Virus record (IMG/VR): IMGVR_UViG_3300020169_000132
Location: 1-22,251 of that record
DNA length: 22,251 bases
Strand: one strand, 5' to 3'
From: a virus
Part shown: one piece after another, positions 14,402-22,198 of the stretch
How the letters are laid out: each line of letters begins with the position of its first letter
Numbering within the stretch: position 1 is the first letter of the stretch
Made by a program: the position numbers and the translations under genes
The notes under the pieces: generated by a model
Seen by the model: only the letters and a program-made list of their open reading frames with translations
The model's database searches: none
What the model was told of the DNA's origin: nothing

Positions 14402-14791
14402 TTATACCGTATCGGCTGTTAGAGCGCCAGTACCTTGAACAGAGATAGAAGCTTCTACCATTCCGTCAAAGCTTGCAGTTCTAGAAACGCCCGTCACTAG
14501 GGCTGTGCCAGAGTAAAAAGTAGCACCAGTAGCCCCGCCTTCTGGGTATAATCCAAGCGTTACACTCGCCCCGATTGTTAAAGCTCCCTGTCCTGTCGCA
14601 TCGGTTTCGTCCCAAAAACAATCTAATGATCCAGAGAAACTGGACAAAGTGATTGCATGAGTTCGTGACGTATCCGTCATTTTGGTTGTTTCAACGGTAT
14701 CCGCTGATTCTTCTATAGAAAATGATTTAACTTCGGCTACTGTAGCGCTACCGACTTTAACAATCCCATCGCGTCCGATATGACTTGCCAT
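14402..14791 (-). CDS. Major tail tube protein
   Basis: A 129-residue protein of the kind that stacks as hexameric rings to make the siphovirus tail tube. Recognisable features are MASHIGRDGIVKVG, EVKSFSIEESADTVETTKM, a SFSGSLDCFWDETDATGQGAL stretch quoted here only in part, and VSRTASFDGMVEASISVQGTG at the end. This is the usual order of 'strand, helix, target-binding loop, long C-terminal strand'. It corresponds to the N-terminal domain of lambda gpV and has no added Ig-like C-terminal domain. AAGGAG lies upstream of the start. It is followed after one base by the chaperone gene, in the expected order V, G/GT, H. Confidence 0.85.
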   Translation of the reverse strand: MASHIGRDGIVKVGSATVAEVKSFSIEESADTVETTKMTDTSRTHAITLSSFSGSLDCFWDETDATGQGALTIGASVTLGLYPEGGATGATFYSGTALVTGVSRTASFDGMVEASISVQGTGALTADTV

Positions 14792-14967
14792 TATTCAGAC
14801 TCCTTATCTGATTTAGTTTGAGGCTCAACAACTTCTGTAGGCTCTAAAGCCTTCTTGGGTTTTGCCTTGCCTTTCTTTTCCTGTGTCCAACCGAGGTTGA
14901 TCATAGATTCTACTTTTGACGGATGAGCATCTACTTCAGATGAGCCGTCTGGACTATATAGCTTCAT
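14791..14967 (-). CDS. Small protein of unknown function between tail terminator and tail tube
   Basis: A 58-residue frame (MKLYSPDGSSEVDAHPSKVE ...) fills the gap before the tail tube gene. The N-terminal half ends in the helix-like VESMINLGW, and the C-terminal half is a charged tail with many Lys, Glu and Pro (KKGKAKPKKALEPTE). The start has AGGTGAT upstream, and the stop overlaps the tail tube start as TAATG. The 'sequence PDG ... HPSKVE ... GW' pattern recurs in small phage structural-block proteins that I know only as uncharacterised. No function is offered. Confidence 0.7.
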   Translation of the reverse strand: MKLYSPDGSSEVDAHPSKVESMINLGWTQEKKGKAKPKKALEPTEVVEPQTKSDKESE

Positions 14968-14977
14968 AGTATATCAC

Positions 14978-15424
14978 CTATAATGCGGTTTCAGGAGCAT
15001 TAGTTGCTGTGCGATATTGTATAACATAATTCATCGTAACAATACCAACAGGCTGCTCGCCTTCACCGTTATAATTTATATCAGTGCCAGCTAAATAGCT
15101 ATTTTGAGCCAAGCCATTTAAGGTCTTGTCGCCGGCCATAGCAATTTCAACTTCCTTGCAAACGTCATCAATCACATCGTCGTAATCAGAGACGTTCTTT
15201 ACATACCCTTCTATTGACAGGCTAAGGCTTCTAGTTAGAGAACCTATTGGCCCCATAGAGTCAATGTCAGAGCTTTCAGAGACGCTGTAAACCAACAGGG
15301 CTGGAAGTACATCATCGCTCAGAGAATAGACTCTTGACTGAAATACATTGCTACCAGTAGTTGCTAGTCCTGTTACCGTAGTTGCTACTTGCTCTCTTAT
15401 TCTCTGCCTTACATGATCAGTCAT
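14978..15424 (-). CDS. Tail terminator / tail completion protein (lambda U or Z position)
   Basis: A 148-residue protein starting MTDHVRQRIREQVATTVTGL. An N-terminal helix followed by TTGSNVFQSRVYSLSDDVLPALLVYS is the usual look of tail terminator proteins, in which the LPALLVY strand belongs to the central sheet. Then come SLSLSIEGYV and the helix DYDDVIDDVCKEVEIAM, and the protein closes with a beta-strand (VTMNYVIQYRT). Such proteins form a hexameric ring that ends tail tube growth and docks to the head. Only one such gene is seen here, whereas lambda has both Z and U; I favour the U-type role. Confidence 0.75.
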   Translation of the reverse strand: MTDHVRQRIREQVATTVTGLATTGSNVFQSRVYSLSDDVLPALLVYSVSESSDIDSMGPIGSLTRSLSLSIEGYVKNVSDYDDVIDDVCKEVEIAMAGDKTLNGLAQNSYLAGTDINYNGEGEQPVGIVTMNYVIQYRTATNAPETAL

Positions 15425-15768
15425 TACTGTTCCTCAAGAACTACTGCGACCATTCCAGTGTTGTCTGGCTGAAGGCTTACTATTTTATACGTTGCGGCAT
15501 TCTTTATCGTGTTGCCGCTTAGGTCTGTAATCGCAGCAAAGGCTAGTTGATCGCCAAATGCTCCGTCCCTTAAATCCTTGGCTTTACCTTGCACGATTGG
15601 CTGACTGCCGTTGAACGAAACGGTGTCGCCAGGAATCTCATAATACTCTTGGTCTAAAATAACCTTGATAGTAACTGGTGATCCACCTGTCGGCGTATAG
15701 GTGCATGAAACGCCATGACCTATTACGTCCAGATAACCATCAAAGTCTGAATCAAATTCTAAGCTCAT
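15424..15768 (-). CDS. Head-tail connector (stopper) protein, lambda FII-like
   Basis: A 114-residue, beta-rich acidic protein beginning MSLEFDSDFDGYL. Its length is close to lambda FII (117 residues), and it sits between the capsid module and the tail terminator. Stopper proteins of this type join the portal end of the filled head to the tail and hold the DNA in. Visible features are alternating beta segments (VTIKVILDQEYYEI, ATYKIVSLQPDN, GMVAVVLEEQ), as in head-tail adaptors related to FII. It is overlapped at both ends (ATGA upstream, TAATG downstream). The role is inferred mainly from size, fold pattern and position. Confidence 0.65.
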   Translation of the reverse strand: MSLEFDSDFDGYLDVIGHGVSCTYTPTGGSPVTIKVILDQEYYEIPGDTVSFNGSQPIVQGKAKDLRDGAFGDQLAFAAITDLSGNTIKNAATYKIVSLQPDNTGMVAVVLEEQ

Positions 15769-15944
15769 CGCTTGGCGACTTTCTCAACTGCCTTCTTAGA
15801 TAAAGGCTTTGGGTCCATCTTAATCTCTTCAGCATGGCCTGAGCTGATGAACTGTCGGGCTTCTGCTGTAGATAAAACAACCATATCCCCTGCGTTTCGC
15901 GGCACACCGTGAACGTGGCAAGGCATCTTAATTACTAATTCCAT
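15765..15944 (-). CDS. Small head protein in the lambda FI position
   Basis: A 59-residue protein (MELVIKMPCHVHGVPRNAGD ...) directly after the capsid gene. The pattern 'short beta start, HGVPRNAGDMVVLS, then TAEARQFISSGHAEEI and a basic tail' is one I recognise from small uncharacterised proteins that follow capsid genes in many siphophages. Lambda has the packaging accessory protein FI in this place, but I see no proof of homology. I chose the ATG at 15944 because GGGG lies 6 nt upstream; longer versions would start inside or before the GC-rich hairpin. Its stop overlaps the next start as ATGA. Confidence 0.7.
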   Translation of the reverse strand: MELVIKMPCHVHGVPRNAGDMVVLSTAEARQFISSGHAEEIKMDPKPLSKKAVEKVAKR

Positions 15945-15962
15945 AATAATCCCCATAAGATC

Positions 15963-15980
15963 GGGGGGCCGAAACCCCCC
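15963..15980 (-). promoter_or_regulatory. GC-rich hairpin just after the capsid gene
   Basis: The minus strand reads GGGGGGTTTCGGCCCCCC, six G-C pairs closing on a U-G pair and a UUCG loop, starting 8 nt after the capsid stop codon. No T-run follows on the minus strand (GATCTTATGGGG), so it is not a standard intrinsic terminator. It could stabilise the 3' end of a capsid message, act as a partial terminator or processing site, or limit read-through. The following gene must be started downstream of it. Confidence 0.6.
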
Positions 15981-15987
15981 TTTCTCA

Positions 15988-18342
15988 TTAGCTTGCAATG
16001 ATGTCTTTGATTACTGAGAAAGACTCAGGATATCTAAGAGCAACGTCTAAGTCTTGGAAGAACGCGAGTCGCGTACCGCCAGAAGTAGACAAGCTGGATT
16101 GGTCAACAACAACGTCAACACCTGACCAGAAACCAATCATGATCTGGCTGAAATCGCCGTAGACCATTGCTGACAGGTTAGAGCCAGTGCCTTTAGTCAA
16201 GTCAGAAGGAACCACGGTGCTAGAAGCAACATTAGTACCCAAGATTGACTGGTTGGCATCCATGATGAAGTTGCCTTCAACGCCGTTTGCTTGTCTTGCC
16301 GTAGTCCGTAAAGCCGCGATGACTTTAGGGTTGGTCAAGAAAGCAGAGCTATTGATGATGGCATTGTCTTCTTCAACAGCTTTCATCATCTCAACTACTT
16401 TAGCGTAGGTGATTGCAGCACCATTGGCGCCCATAGCAACTACGTTAGTAGAGCCGTTAGCAATGATCCCAGATGGCCCATTAGTAGCACCGCCTTCAAT
16501 AGCAGCATCATCAATTCTTCGTGCGAAGGTGTTGATAATGTCGTTACGGAGGACTTGTTCTACTGAGGGGTCTGACTGCTGCATGAGTCGCCGCGATACG
16601 TCAACATAAGCTGCCAGCGTTTTTGGGGACATCGTCACCTGAGCGAACGTAGCTGCACCTTCACTAGGCGCTGAACCTTCAGCAACGAATGCTGAGTTGG
16701 TTACAGAAGCACTGAGCTTAGGAATAGCAACATCACCTTTCAGGCCTTGCATGATGCGAGCACCCAAAGAAGCTACAGTCAAACGACCATACAATGCTTC
16801 AATGAATTGATCAGCAAGATGATCAGTACCAACCAAGAAACCACCGGCAGAAGTCGGAGATTTAGTCTGGTCGCGCTGACCCCAATTGATGTTAGCAGGA
16901 ACGTAGAAACCACGGGCTTCTTTGCCAGAACGGTGTGCGATCTCATCAGAGATTTCACGCTCGTAACCAGCTTCGCGCCAGTCGCCAGATGAAGCAGCTT
17001 TGATAGCTCGGATTAAGCTATATTCACGCTGTTCGCTCTTGGCTACGTCAACGACAGCAGCAGGAGTTTCTAACGGACGATCATTTCGGACAGCTTCAAG
17101 AAGCTCTCCTTTGAATTGATCAACGGATACACCACGTTCAATAGCTTTGTCGGCTAAATCACGCTGATTATGATGCTTACCCAAAGAAATGATTTCACCG
17201 ACATTGGCTAACGCTTCTGCCTTGGCTGAATCACTTACTTGGCGAACATCTACTTTTACTTCTTCAGTCATAGTAGTCACCTTATTAGTGTTTAAAGTTT
17301 TTTCGGTGGATCGTCCAACGCCAACAAACTTAGAGGGGTCAGCAGGGACAGCGACAATTGATGCTTCCATCGGTGTCCAACTAGCCCTGTAGTACTCCTT
17401 TCCTTCGCCGTCTTTAGAACGAACCATTCTGTTAATGCTGTAACCGACACTAATGTTTTGCTTAATGCCTGTTCTAACATCCTCAAAAACCTCTTGAGCC
17501 AAGGCTGAATTGCCAAATTCAACCAACGCAACGGTACGCCGCTGCGCCTCATCAAGGTAAAATGACCGCACAACCCCGATCTGTTCATCCATCTTATGGT
17601 TGTTCAGAAGCGGTGCGCGACCAGAAGCCATAAATTCCATATCTATGTCTTCTTTATTATGGCCCAAAACCTCTAAGCCAAAATCTCGTTCAACTGGTGT
17701 TTCTGATGAAACGCCAATTCGGACAATACGCTTTTGCTCGTCAATAGCTCCGCGAGAAAGGTCAATTGTCCTATAAATTACTTTGTCAGATACCATATCA
17801 CGGGCCATAGCCTGATATTCTTCGTCATCTAATTCTGCTGAACGCTCTTCTTCAGAATCTTCAATGATATCTTCAACAGTGTCTTCGGCAGCTTCTATCT
17901 CGGCTTTCCTAAATTCAACGATAAAGCTGTCTTCGGTTTCTTCAACCCCTACAACATGTCTTTCCATTTGTATCACCTCTTGTTCTGGCTCAATAGTATC
18001 ATCTTTGTCAATAGATTCAGACCATCTTTCGTCTTTTTTCATCTGGTTGACAAGCTTCTTAGACCATGAAAAACCGGCATCTCCACCCCATAATGCCCAA
18101 GCTATTCGCCCGTTTGATGGATATCCTTTCTCTCCAGGCCTAAAGCCTTGTGCCTTCTTGTCCACTTCATGCCGAGAAAAGAACGAATACATCCTCTTTA
18201 CCGTAGAATCTGACAGATCTTTGGCGTTAACAATGTCTCTGGCTCTAGCGATACCAACTTCAGTACCACCGCGACCGAACTCGCTACGCCAATCCAAGCC
18301 TTTTCGGGCCTCTGACTTCATTCCGCTATTCGGGGTCGGCAT
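15988..18342 (-). CDS. Polyprotein: small N-terminal domain + HK97-type prohead protease (S78) + HK97-fold major capsid protein
   Basis: One 784-residue frame covers three parts. Residues about 8-100 form a compact domain (EFGRGGTEVGIARAR, FFSRHEVDKK, GRIAWALWGGDAG) seen in many phage proteins but without a known function. After an acidic linker (about 115-190), residues about 190-345 are a prohead protease with candidate catalytic H249 (LLNNHK), S298 (QNISVGY) and E326 (EASIVAVPADP). From about 358 on comes a scaffold-like charged stretch and then an HK97-fold capsid protein (SPTSAGGFLVG, PKTLAAYVDVSRRLM, YPESFSVIKDIIAS). The protease is expected to cut the scaffold part and itself free during maturation. 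I chose the ATG at 18342 because AAGGAAGGGAAA precedes it; a TTG at 18387 would add 15 residues. An internal start at 17271 would give capsid alone. Confidence 0.92.
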   Translation of the reverse strand: MPTPNSGMKSEARKGLDWRSEFGRGGTEVGIARARDIVNAKDLSDSTVKRMYSFFSRHEVDKKAQGFRPGEKGYPSNGRIAWALWGGDAGFSWSKKLVNQMKKDERWSESIDKDDTIEPEQEVIQMERHVVGVEETEDSFIVEFRKAEIEAAEDTVEDIIEDSEEERSAELDDEEYQAMARDMVSDKVIYRTIDLSRGAIDEQKRIVRIGVSSETPVERDFGLEVLGHNKEDIDMEFMASGRAPLLNNHKMDEQIGVVRSFYLDEAQRRTVALVEFGNSALAQEVFEDVRTGIKQNISVGYSINRMVRSKDGEGKEYYRASWTPMEASIVAVPADPSKFVGVGRSTEKTLNTNKVTTMTEEVKVDVRQVSDSAKAEALANVGEIISLGKHHNQRDLADKAIERGVSVDQFKGELLEAVRNDRPLETPAAVVDVAKSEQREYSLIRAIKAASSGDWREAGYEREISDEIAHRSGKEARGFYVPANINWGQRDQTKSPTSAGGFLVGTDHLADQFIEALYGRLTVASLGARIMQGLKGDVAIPKLSASVTNSAFVAEGSAPSEGAATFAQVTMSPKTLAAYVDVSRRLMQQSDPSVEQVLRNDIINTFARRIDDAAIEGGATNGPSGIIANGSTNVVAMGANGAAITYAKVVEMMKAVEEDNAIINSSAFLTNPKVIAALRTTARQANGVEGNFIMDANQSILGTNVASSTVVPSDLTKGTGSNLSAMVYGDFSQIMIGFWSGVDVVVDQSSLSTSGGTRLAFFQDLDVALRYPESFSVIKDIIAS
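17269..17284 (-). promoter_or_regulatory. Internal ribosome binding site and ATG for free major capsid protein
   Basis: Within the protease-capsid frame the minus strand reads TAAGGTGACTACTATG. AGGTGA (17277-17282) matches six bases of the anti-Shine-Dalgarno complement, and the ATG (17269-17271) is 5 nt further on. The in-frame product is 427 residues, a normal length for an HK97-type capsid protein including its scaffold domain, and the start falls exactly between the protease and the capsid part. Its use in the cell is inferred, not shown. Confidence 0.55.
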
Positions 18343-19801
18343 TTTCCCTTCCTTCAACTTCTGCTTCTGTCGGTAGCTTAATACCAAAAGGTTGGAAGGC
18401 TGTCTTTATTCCATACTGTTCAGCAAGCTTCTGTTCTCGTTCGTGCTGCTCAAATAGCTCTTCAACATCACGCCCGTAGTTAGCCTCAATGTCTTGATAC
18501 GTCACGATACCGTTCTGAAGGCCAGCAATGTTGGCTTGCATTTCTTTCTGCGGATCTACCCAACCCCAACTGCGAGGAATGTAAGATACACCTTCGGCAA
18601 ACTTGTCGTACTTTGTGATAGGAAGGTTGATTGAACGAGTCATGGCGTTCTTCAGCCAGCTTCTGAATACCGGCTCAATAAAGTGCTCAACCATGAACTT
18701 CTGAAGTATCCTGTATTGATCCCTATCCTCTAAACTACCCGCTCGTAGAGACGAATAGTTCACACTAGACAGGTCATTTGAGATTGAGTGATAACTAATG
18801 TTTAAACCTGAAGCAATACTTCTCAGGATAGCAGTAGAAAAGCTCTCAAACGCTGTCGTAGGATGGGCAGGGTCAAATGCCTTAAAGTCCATTCCGGCAG
18901 GGAGCTGCTCAAACGTAGCCGGTTCCGCAGACATGATAGGCGTGTATTCGTCCTGCATTTCATCGCCAACGTATCCATCGCCGGCAGGACTGGTAAAGAA
19001 GCCCATCTTTGCCGAGGAAACCCTAGCAGCAGTGATCTCAGCCTCATAATACCCATTCAGCATCTTGATATTGCCCATCACAGGCGCTACAAACGGATAA
19101 CCACGGGTCTGTTCAGGTCTTTGACGTACAAAGGCGTGAATCACTTCTTCTGCTGGGACTCTAATTGTCTCATTGCTCTGCTGAAGCCCTAAATCGTTTG
19201 GATGGTTCTTATATAAGTGATACGCGACAGGTTTTCGCTTGTCGTTGATCTCAACACCCATGACAACCTTGTTGCCGTTAGTGTAGATCTCGTTTTTAGT
19301 GTCGTTGAGGTGATCTGCTTCCAGAAATTCAATCTTATAGCCAAATTCGCTTGTAGGATCTGTGATCTGACGAATTAAGACCTCACCATCACGGGCTAGA
19401 GCCTCAATAAACATCCTTTGACAGTCAATCATGGACATCTGACCGTCCACAGTGCAGTTACCCTTCTTAGACCACTTCTTCCACGCCATCTCAATCGTTG
19501 AGTTAGCAACAGAATCCAAGGTGCCGTCAGAGTCTCTAGACTTAGCATTGACCCTAATGCCGTTATGACCGACTACGTTTGACGTTAGAAGGTTTAGATA
19601 TCTGGCTACATAAGCGTCATTTCGTGATAGCTCACGGCTTCTGTTCCGCAAAGTGACCAGTGCTTGCCTTAGTTCCTGATCTGCGGAAGCTGAAGAACTA
19701 AAAAAGTCGGAGAATAACCGACCGCCTTGAGCGCCTTTAAACGATCTTTGCATCTTGATCTGTTTGCGGATCTCTTTTCGTTTAAAAGGGTTCCAAGCCA
19801 T
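18326..19801 (-). CDS. Phage portal protein, lambda family
   Basis: A 491-residue portal, the dodecameric ring at the capsid vertex through which DNA enters and leaves and on which the neck is built. Family-typical stretches are visible: SRNDAYVARYLNLLTSNVVG near 60-80, ALARDGEVLIR near 135-145, IEFLEADHLN near 157-166 and YHLYKNHP near 194-201. The N-terminus is basic and the C-terminus is charged, as usual for this family. The length agrees with lambda-type portals (about 500-530 residues). The start overlaps the previous stop as TAATG, and the end overlaps the ATG of the protease-capsid gene by 17 nt, so the three head genes are probably translated in series. Confidence 0.93.
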   Translation of the reverse strand: MAWNPFKRKEIRKQIKMQRSFKGAQGGRLFSDFFSSSASADQELRQALVTLRNRSRELSRNDAYVARYLNLLTSNVVGHNGIRVNAKSRDSDGTLDSVANSTIEMAWKKWSKKGNCTVDGQMSMIDCQRMFIEALARDGEVLIRQITDPTSEFGYKIEFLEADHLNDTKNEIYTNGNKVVMGVEINDKRKPVAYHLYKNHPNDLGLQQSNETIRVPAEEVIHAFVRQRPEQTRGYPFVAPVMGNIKMLNGYYEAEITAARVSSAKMGFFTSPAGDGYVGDEMQDEYTPIMSAEPATFEQLPAGMDFKAFDPAHPTTAFESFSTAILRSIASGLNISYHSISNDLSSVNYSSLRAGSLEDRDQYRILQKFMVEHFIEPVFRSWLKNAMTRSINLPITKYDKFAEGVSYIPRSWGWVDPQKEMQANIAGLQNGIVTYQDIEANYGRDVEELFEQHEREQKLAEQYGIKTAFQPFGIKLPTEAEVEGRENADPE

Positions 19802-20391
19802 TAAAATCTTACTCCAATTAAATTGCCAGACGGCTTCTTGTTTCTGATTCTAGCCTTTTTGACTTCTTCGTTGTATTCGGCTCGGTATCTGTCTCTAACC
19901 ATGAACAATTCTTCTATGGTCATTCTAGATAGGCTTCTGCCAGCGATTGTGAATGAGCTTTGATCCACAGTTGCTCTATTCTCAATAACAGCTTGGATAG
20001 AGTCTAAGACTTTCTTAGCGTGGGTTCTTACATCGGCATTGCTGTCGGCATAGTTCACCACAAGTGTTGTTATGCCGTTATCAACAGCAACTCGTTGTGA
20101 ATCAGAGGTTCTAGTTATAAACGCGTACCACTTGTACGAATGTGCTGTATAATTCTCAGTGACTGTAGAGCTGACCTCTACTACATACGCCGTGCTGGTT
20201 TCTGAAGCCGTAACAGTAAACTTATGACTACCGCCGCCACCAGTGTCGCAATGAAATTCATACGTTAAAGCGTACTGGTCTGTCGGATAATCCGTAACAA
20301 GGTCAGGACGTTGCCAAACCCATCTATCACCGACAACCAAGGTTTCTGGTTCTTGGCTTGGGTAATTACTAGCATCAAATAGGTTTGCCAT
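19801..20391 (-). CDS. gpW-like head-tail joining protein with an extra N-terminal beta-rich domain
   Basis: A 196-residue protein between terminase and portal, exactly where lambda has W. Residues about 122-196 (VLDSIQAVIENRATVDQ ... SRMTIEELFMVRDRYRAEY) look like the short helix/beta-hairpin/helix gpW fold, followed by a basic tail. gpW completes the head and helps attach the tail. Residues about 15-115 form an extra beta-rich segment (W24, W26, VVEVSS, KWYAFITR), possibly Ig-like, that lambda gpW (68 residues) lacks. The gene starts 1 nt after the terminase stop, with GGCGGTGAA just upstream. Its own stop overlaps the portal start (TAATG), implying coupling. The family call rests on position plus pattern and is moderate. 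Confidence 0.65.
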   Translation of the reverse strand: MANLFDASNYPSQEPETLVVGDRWVWQRPDLVTDYPTDQYALTYEFHCDTGGGGSHKFTVTASETSTAYVVEVSSTVTENYTAHSYKWYAFITRTSDSQRVAVDNGITTLVVNYADSNADVRTHAKKVLDSIQAVIENRATVDQSSFTIAGRSLSRMTIEELFMVRDRYRAEYNEEVKKARIRNKKPSGNLIGVRF

Positions 20392-20392
20392 T

Positions 20393-22198
20393 TCACCGCC
20401 ATGCGTTCGTATAGTTTTGTCTAGGCCTTCGCTGCACTGGCCTTCTTCTAGTTACAGGCTGGACCTCTGGCTCTTCAGGAACCTCTGGTCTTTCAGATCT
20501 TGCCTGAATTTTATCCGCAATGCTATTGACAGATACGTTGATTATACTATAAGCGGCTAGAGAGTAAACATAACAATCTAAAGCCTCATTACGATTTCTT
20601 ATCTTCTGAAAGACTCTCTTTTTAAACCCTCTGACAAGTTTCGTTATTATCTTCTCAGCCGTAAGCTGCCGGAAGTATTCTTCGTTCAACGTATCAGAGA
20701 AGTTTATGTATCCTGGGCCAGCTTCGTCAATTCTAAGACGCGCAAAGACAAGGTCTTTAATCGTATCAACACCGATAGGAAATAGGCGACACTTTACCAC
20801 ATTATTCCTTGATGGCTTACCGGCAATCGCTCTACCTTCTCCGCCCACACCCTTTATCGCAAAGACTCTGCGAGCAAAGTTCCTGTGACAGTACTGATAG
20901 ACGCTGTTCGTAAAGTGACCGCCAGAGTCTATCGCCGTAGCTCTAACGCCAAGCATCCTGCCGTCTTCTGTCTCAAACGTCCTAGCTAACTGAGAGTCTA
21001 AGGCTGACCACAGTTGAGGCGTTGACGGATCTCCAGGCAAGATCTCATGATCCAAGACGAACGATTCCTCATCGCGGCCCCATCCAACAAAGGTCAATTC
21101 TAATCTGTCATCCTGCACGTCTGCTCCAACAGTTATGATGACCACTTCGTTAGGGACCTTGTCGTATGATTCTCTACGTTGGAACAAGTTCATCTCATCA
21201 ATAGTGACACCAGCATCCACCCAAGGCTCGGCTAAGTAAGTATTGGTCCATACTTTAAGCTGCTCAGGGTTCTTCTTGACCGACAGGAACTCACGAACAC
21301 CGTCAGCAAGTGCTGTCCAAGGAGAATACAGTCCAGATATCTTGAACCCAGCGATACCCTTGAACTCTCCTGACGCTTCCCATTGTCCGTTGCGAACAGA
21401 CCATCTCCTATCTGCATCGGACCATAACCCACCGCACTCTTCGCACATATAACCAGCAGTGTCAGGGTCGCTATCAACCCATCTCACGTTGGCCCAGATC
21501 AGGGTCTGAGTATGATCACAATGCTTGCACGGGACATAGTACTGTCTCTTATCGGACTTCTCGTAAGCATCCTCAATCCTAGACACGTCTTTGATCGTCG
21601 GAGTGCTGACCGCAATGACCTTAGAGTTGTGGAAGGTAGAGGTTCTCTTGCGAGCCAGCGATAGAGGATCACCCTCACTTCCTGCTGAAGCTGGGAATCG
21701 GTCAACCTCATCTGCGAGTATTATTCTGATCGGCCTACTAGCAAGACCAGCCGGTGAGTTAGCACCGACCAGAGAAAGACTGCCGCCAGGATAGATCTTG
21801 TGCAAAGTCGTATTGTTAGAGTCTCTCGCCCGTGGATCCTTTACCTTGCCAAACAGACAGGGAGTCGCCCTAAGTAGGCCGTTAGCAATACGATCCTTTG
21901 AGAACGACTGAGCCATAGACTCTGTAGGCTGTAGCATCAGAATCGGGCAGGGATCATGGTCAATGTGATAGCCAATGATATTCAGCAATGCCTCTGACTT
22001 GCCTAACTGAGCGCCAGCCATTACAACGACTTCTTTTATATTGTAGTCAGAACAGGCATCCATAATGCCTCTCTGGTACTCAGCCCGAGACGTTCGCCAC
22101 GTTCCAGCCTCTGCGCTAGTCTGAGAGTCTAGTCGCCTTTGACGGTCTGCCCACTCGCTTACGCTTAGGCGGGGCGGTGGCTTCAGTGTCTTCATCAC
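20393..22198 (-). CDS. Phage terminase large subunit, GpA family
   Basis: This is the DNA-packaging motor ATPase and nuclease that cuts concatemeric DNA and pumps it through the portal. Numbering from the GTG at 22198 (601 residues): an EWAD motif at about 15-18, a Walker A-like GAQLGKSE at 62-69, Walker B ILADE at 160-164, two Cys pairs typical of the GpA zinc-binding insert (C224/C227 and C252/C255), and a nuclease domain with acidic residues at GAD(360)VQDDR, DS (D424) and NEALD(541). The C-terminus is Pro/Arg-rich. The start is uncertain: the GTG and the ATG at 22195 sit almost on top of GGGAGG, leaving poor spacing. The same frame stays open to the window edge with a plausible sequence (LASLKDHLREVMK), so the real start may lie outside the window. 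The product assignment is firm. Confidence 0.95.
   Translation of the reverse strand: MMKTLKPPPRLSVSEWADRQRRLDSQTSAEAGTWRTSRAEYQRGIMDACSDYNIKEVVVMAGAQLGKSEALLNIIGYHIDHDPCPILMLQPTESMAQSFSKDRIANGLLRATPCLFGKVKDPRARDSNNTTLHKIYPGGSLSLVGANSPAGLASRPIRIILADEVDRFPASAGSEGDPLSLARKRTSTFHNSKVIAVSTPTIKDVSRIEDAYEKSDKRQYYVPCKHCDHTQTLIWANVRWVDSDPDTAGYMCEECGGLWSDADRRWSVRNGQWEASGEFKGIAGFKISGLYSPWTALADGVREFLSVKKNPEQLKVWTNTYLAEPWVDAGVTIDEMNLFQRRESYDKVPNEVVIITVGADVQDDRLELTFVGWGRDEESFVLDHEILPGDPSTPQLWSALDSQLARTFETEDGRMLGVRATAIDSGGHFTNSVYQYCHRNFARRVFAIKGVGGEGRAIAGKPSRNNVVKCRLFPIGVDTIKDLVFARLRIDEAGPGYINFSDTLNEEYFRQLTAEKIITKLVRGFKKRVFQKIRNRNEALDCYVYSLAAYSIINVSVNSIADKIQARSERPEVPEEPEVQPVTRRRPVQRRPRQNYTNAWR

Noticed and set aside
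15963-15980. Standard intrinsic terminator after the capsid gene
   Set aside because: The stem is good, but no T-run follows on the transcribed strand, and the next gene starts 19 nt beyond it in the same tightly packed block. Kept only as a hairpin of unknown role.
17864-18376. Plus-strand open frame of 170 codons
   Set aside because: It is antisense to the N-terminal part of the protease-capsid gene. Its Ser/Leu/Phe-rich composition is what reverse reading of acidic and Lys-rich codons gives.
18343-18387. TTG start adding 15 residues to the protease-capsid protein
   Set aside because: The ATG at 18342 has a good purine-rich binding site (AAGGAAGGG), and the TTG does not. The extra residues lie inside the portal gene end and are not family-like.
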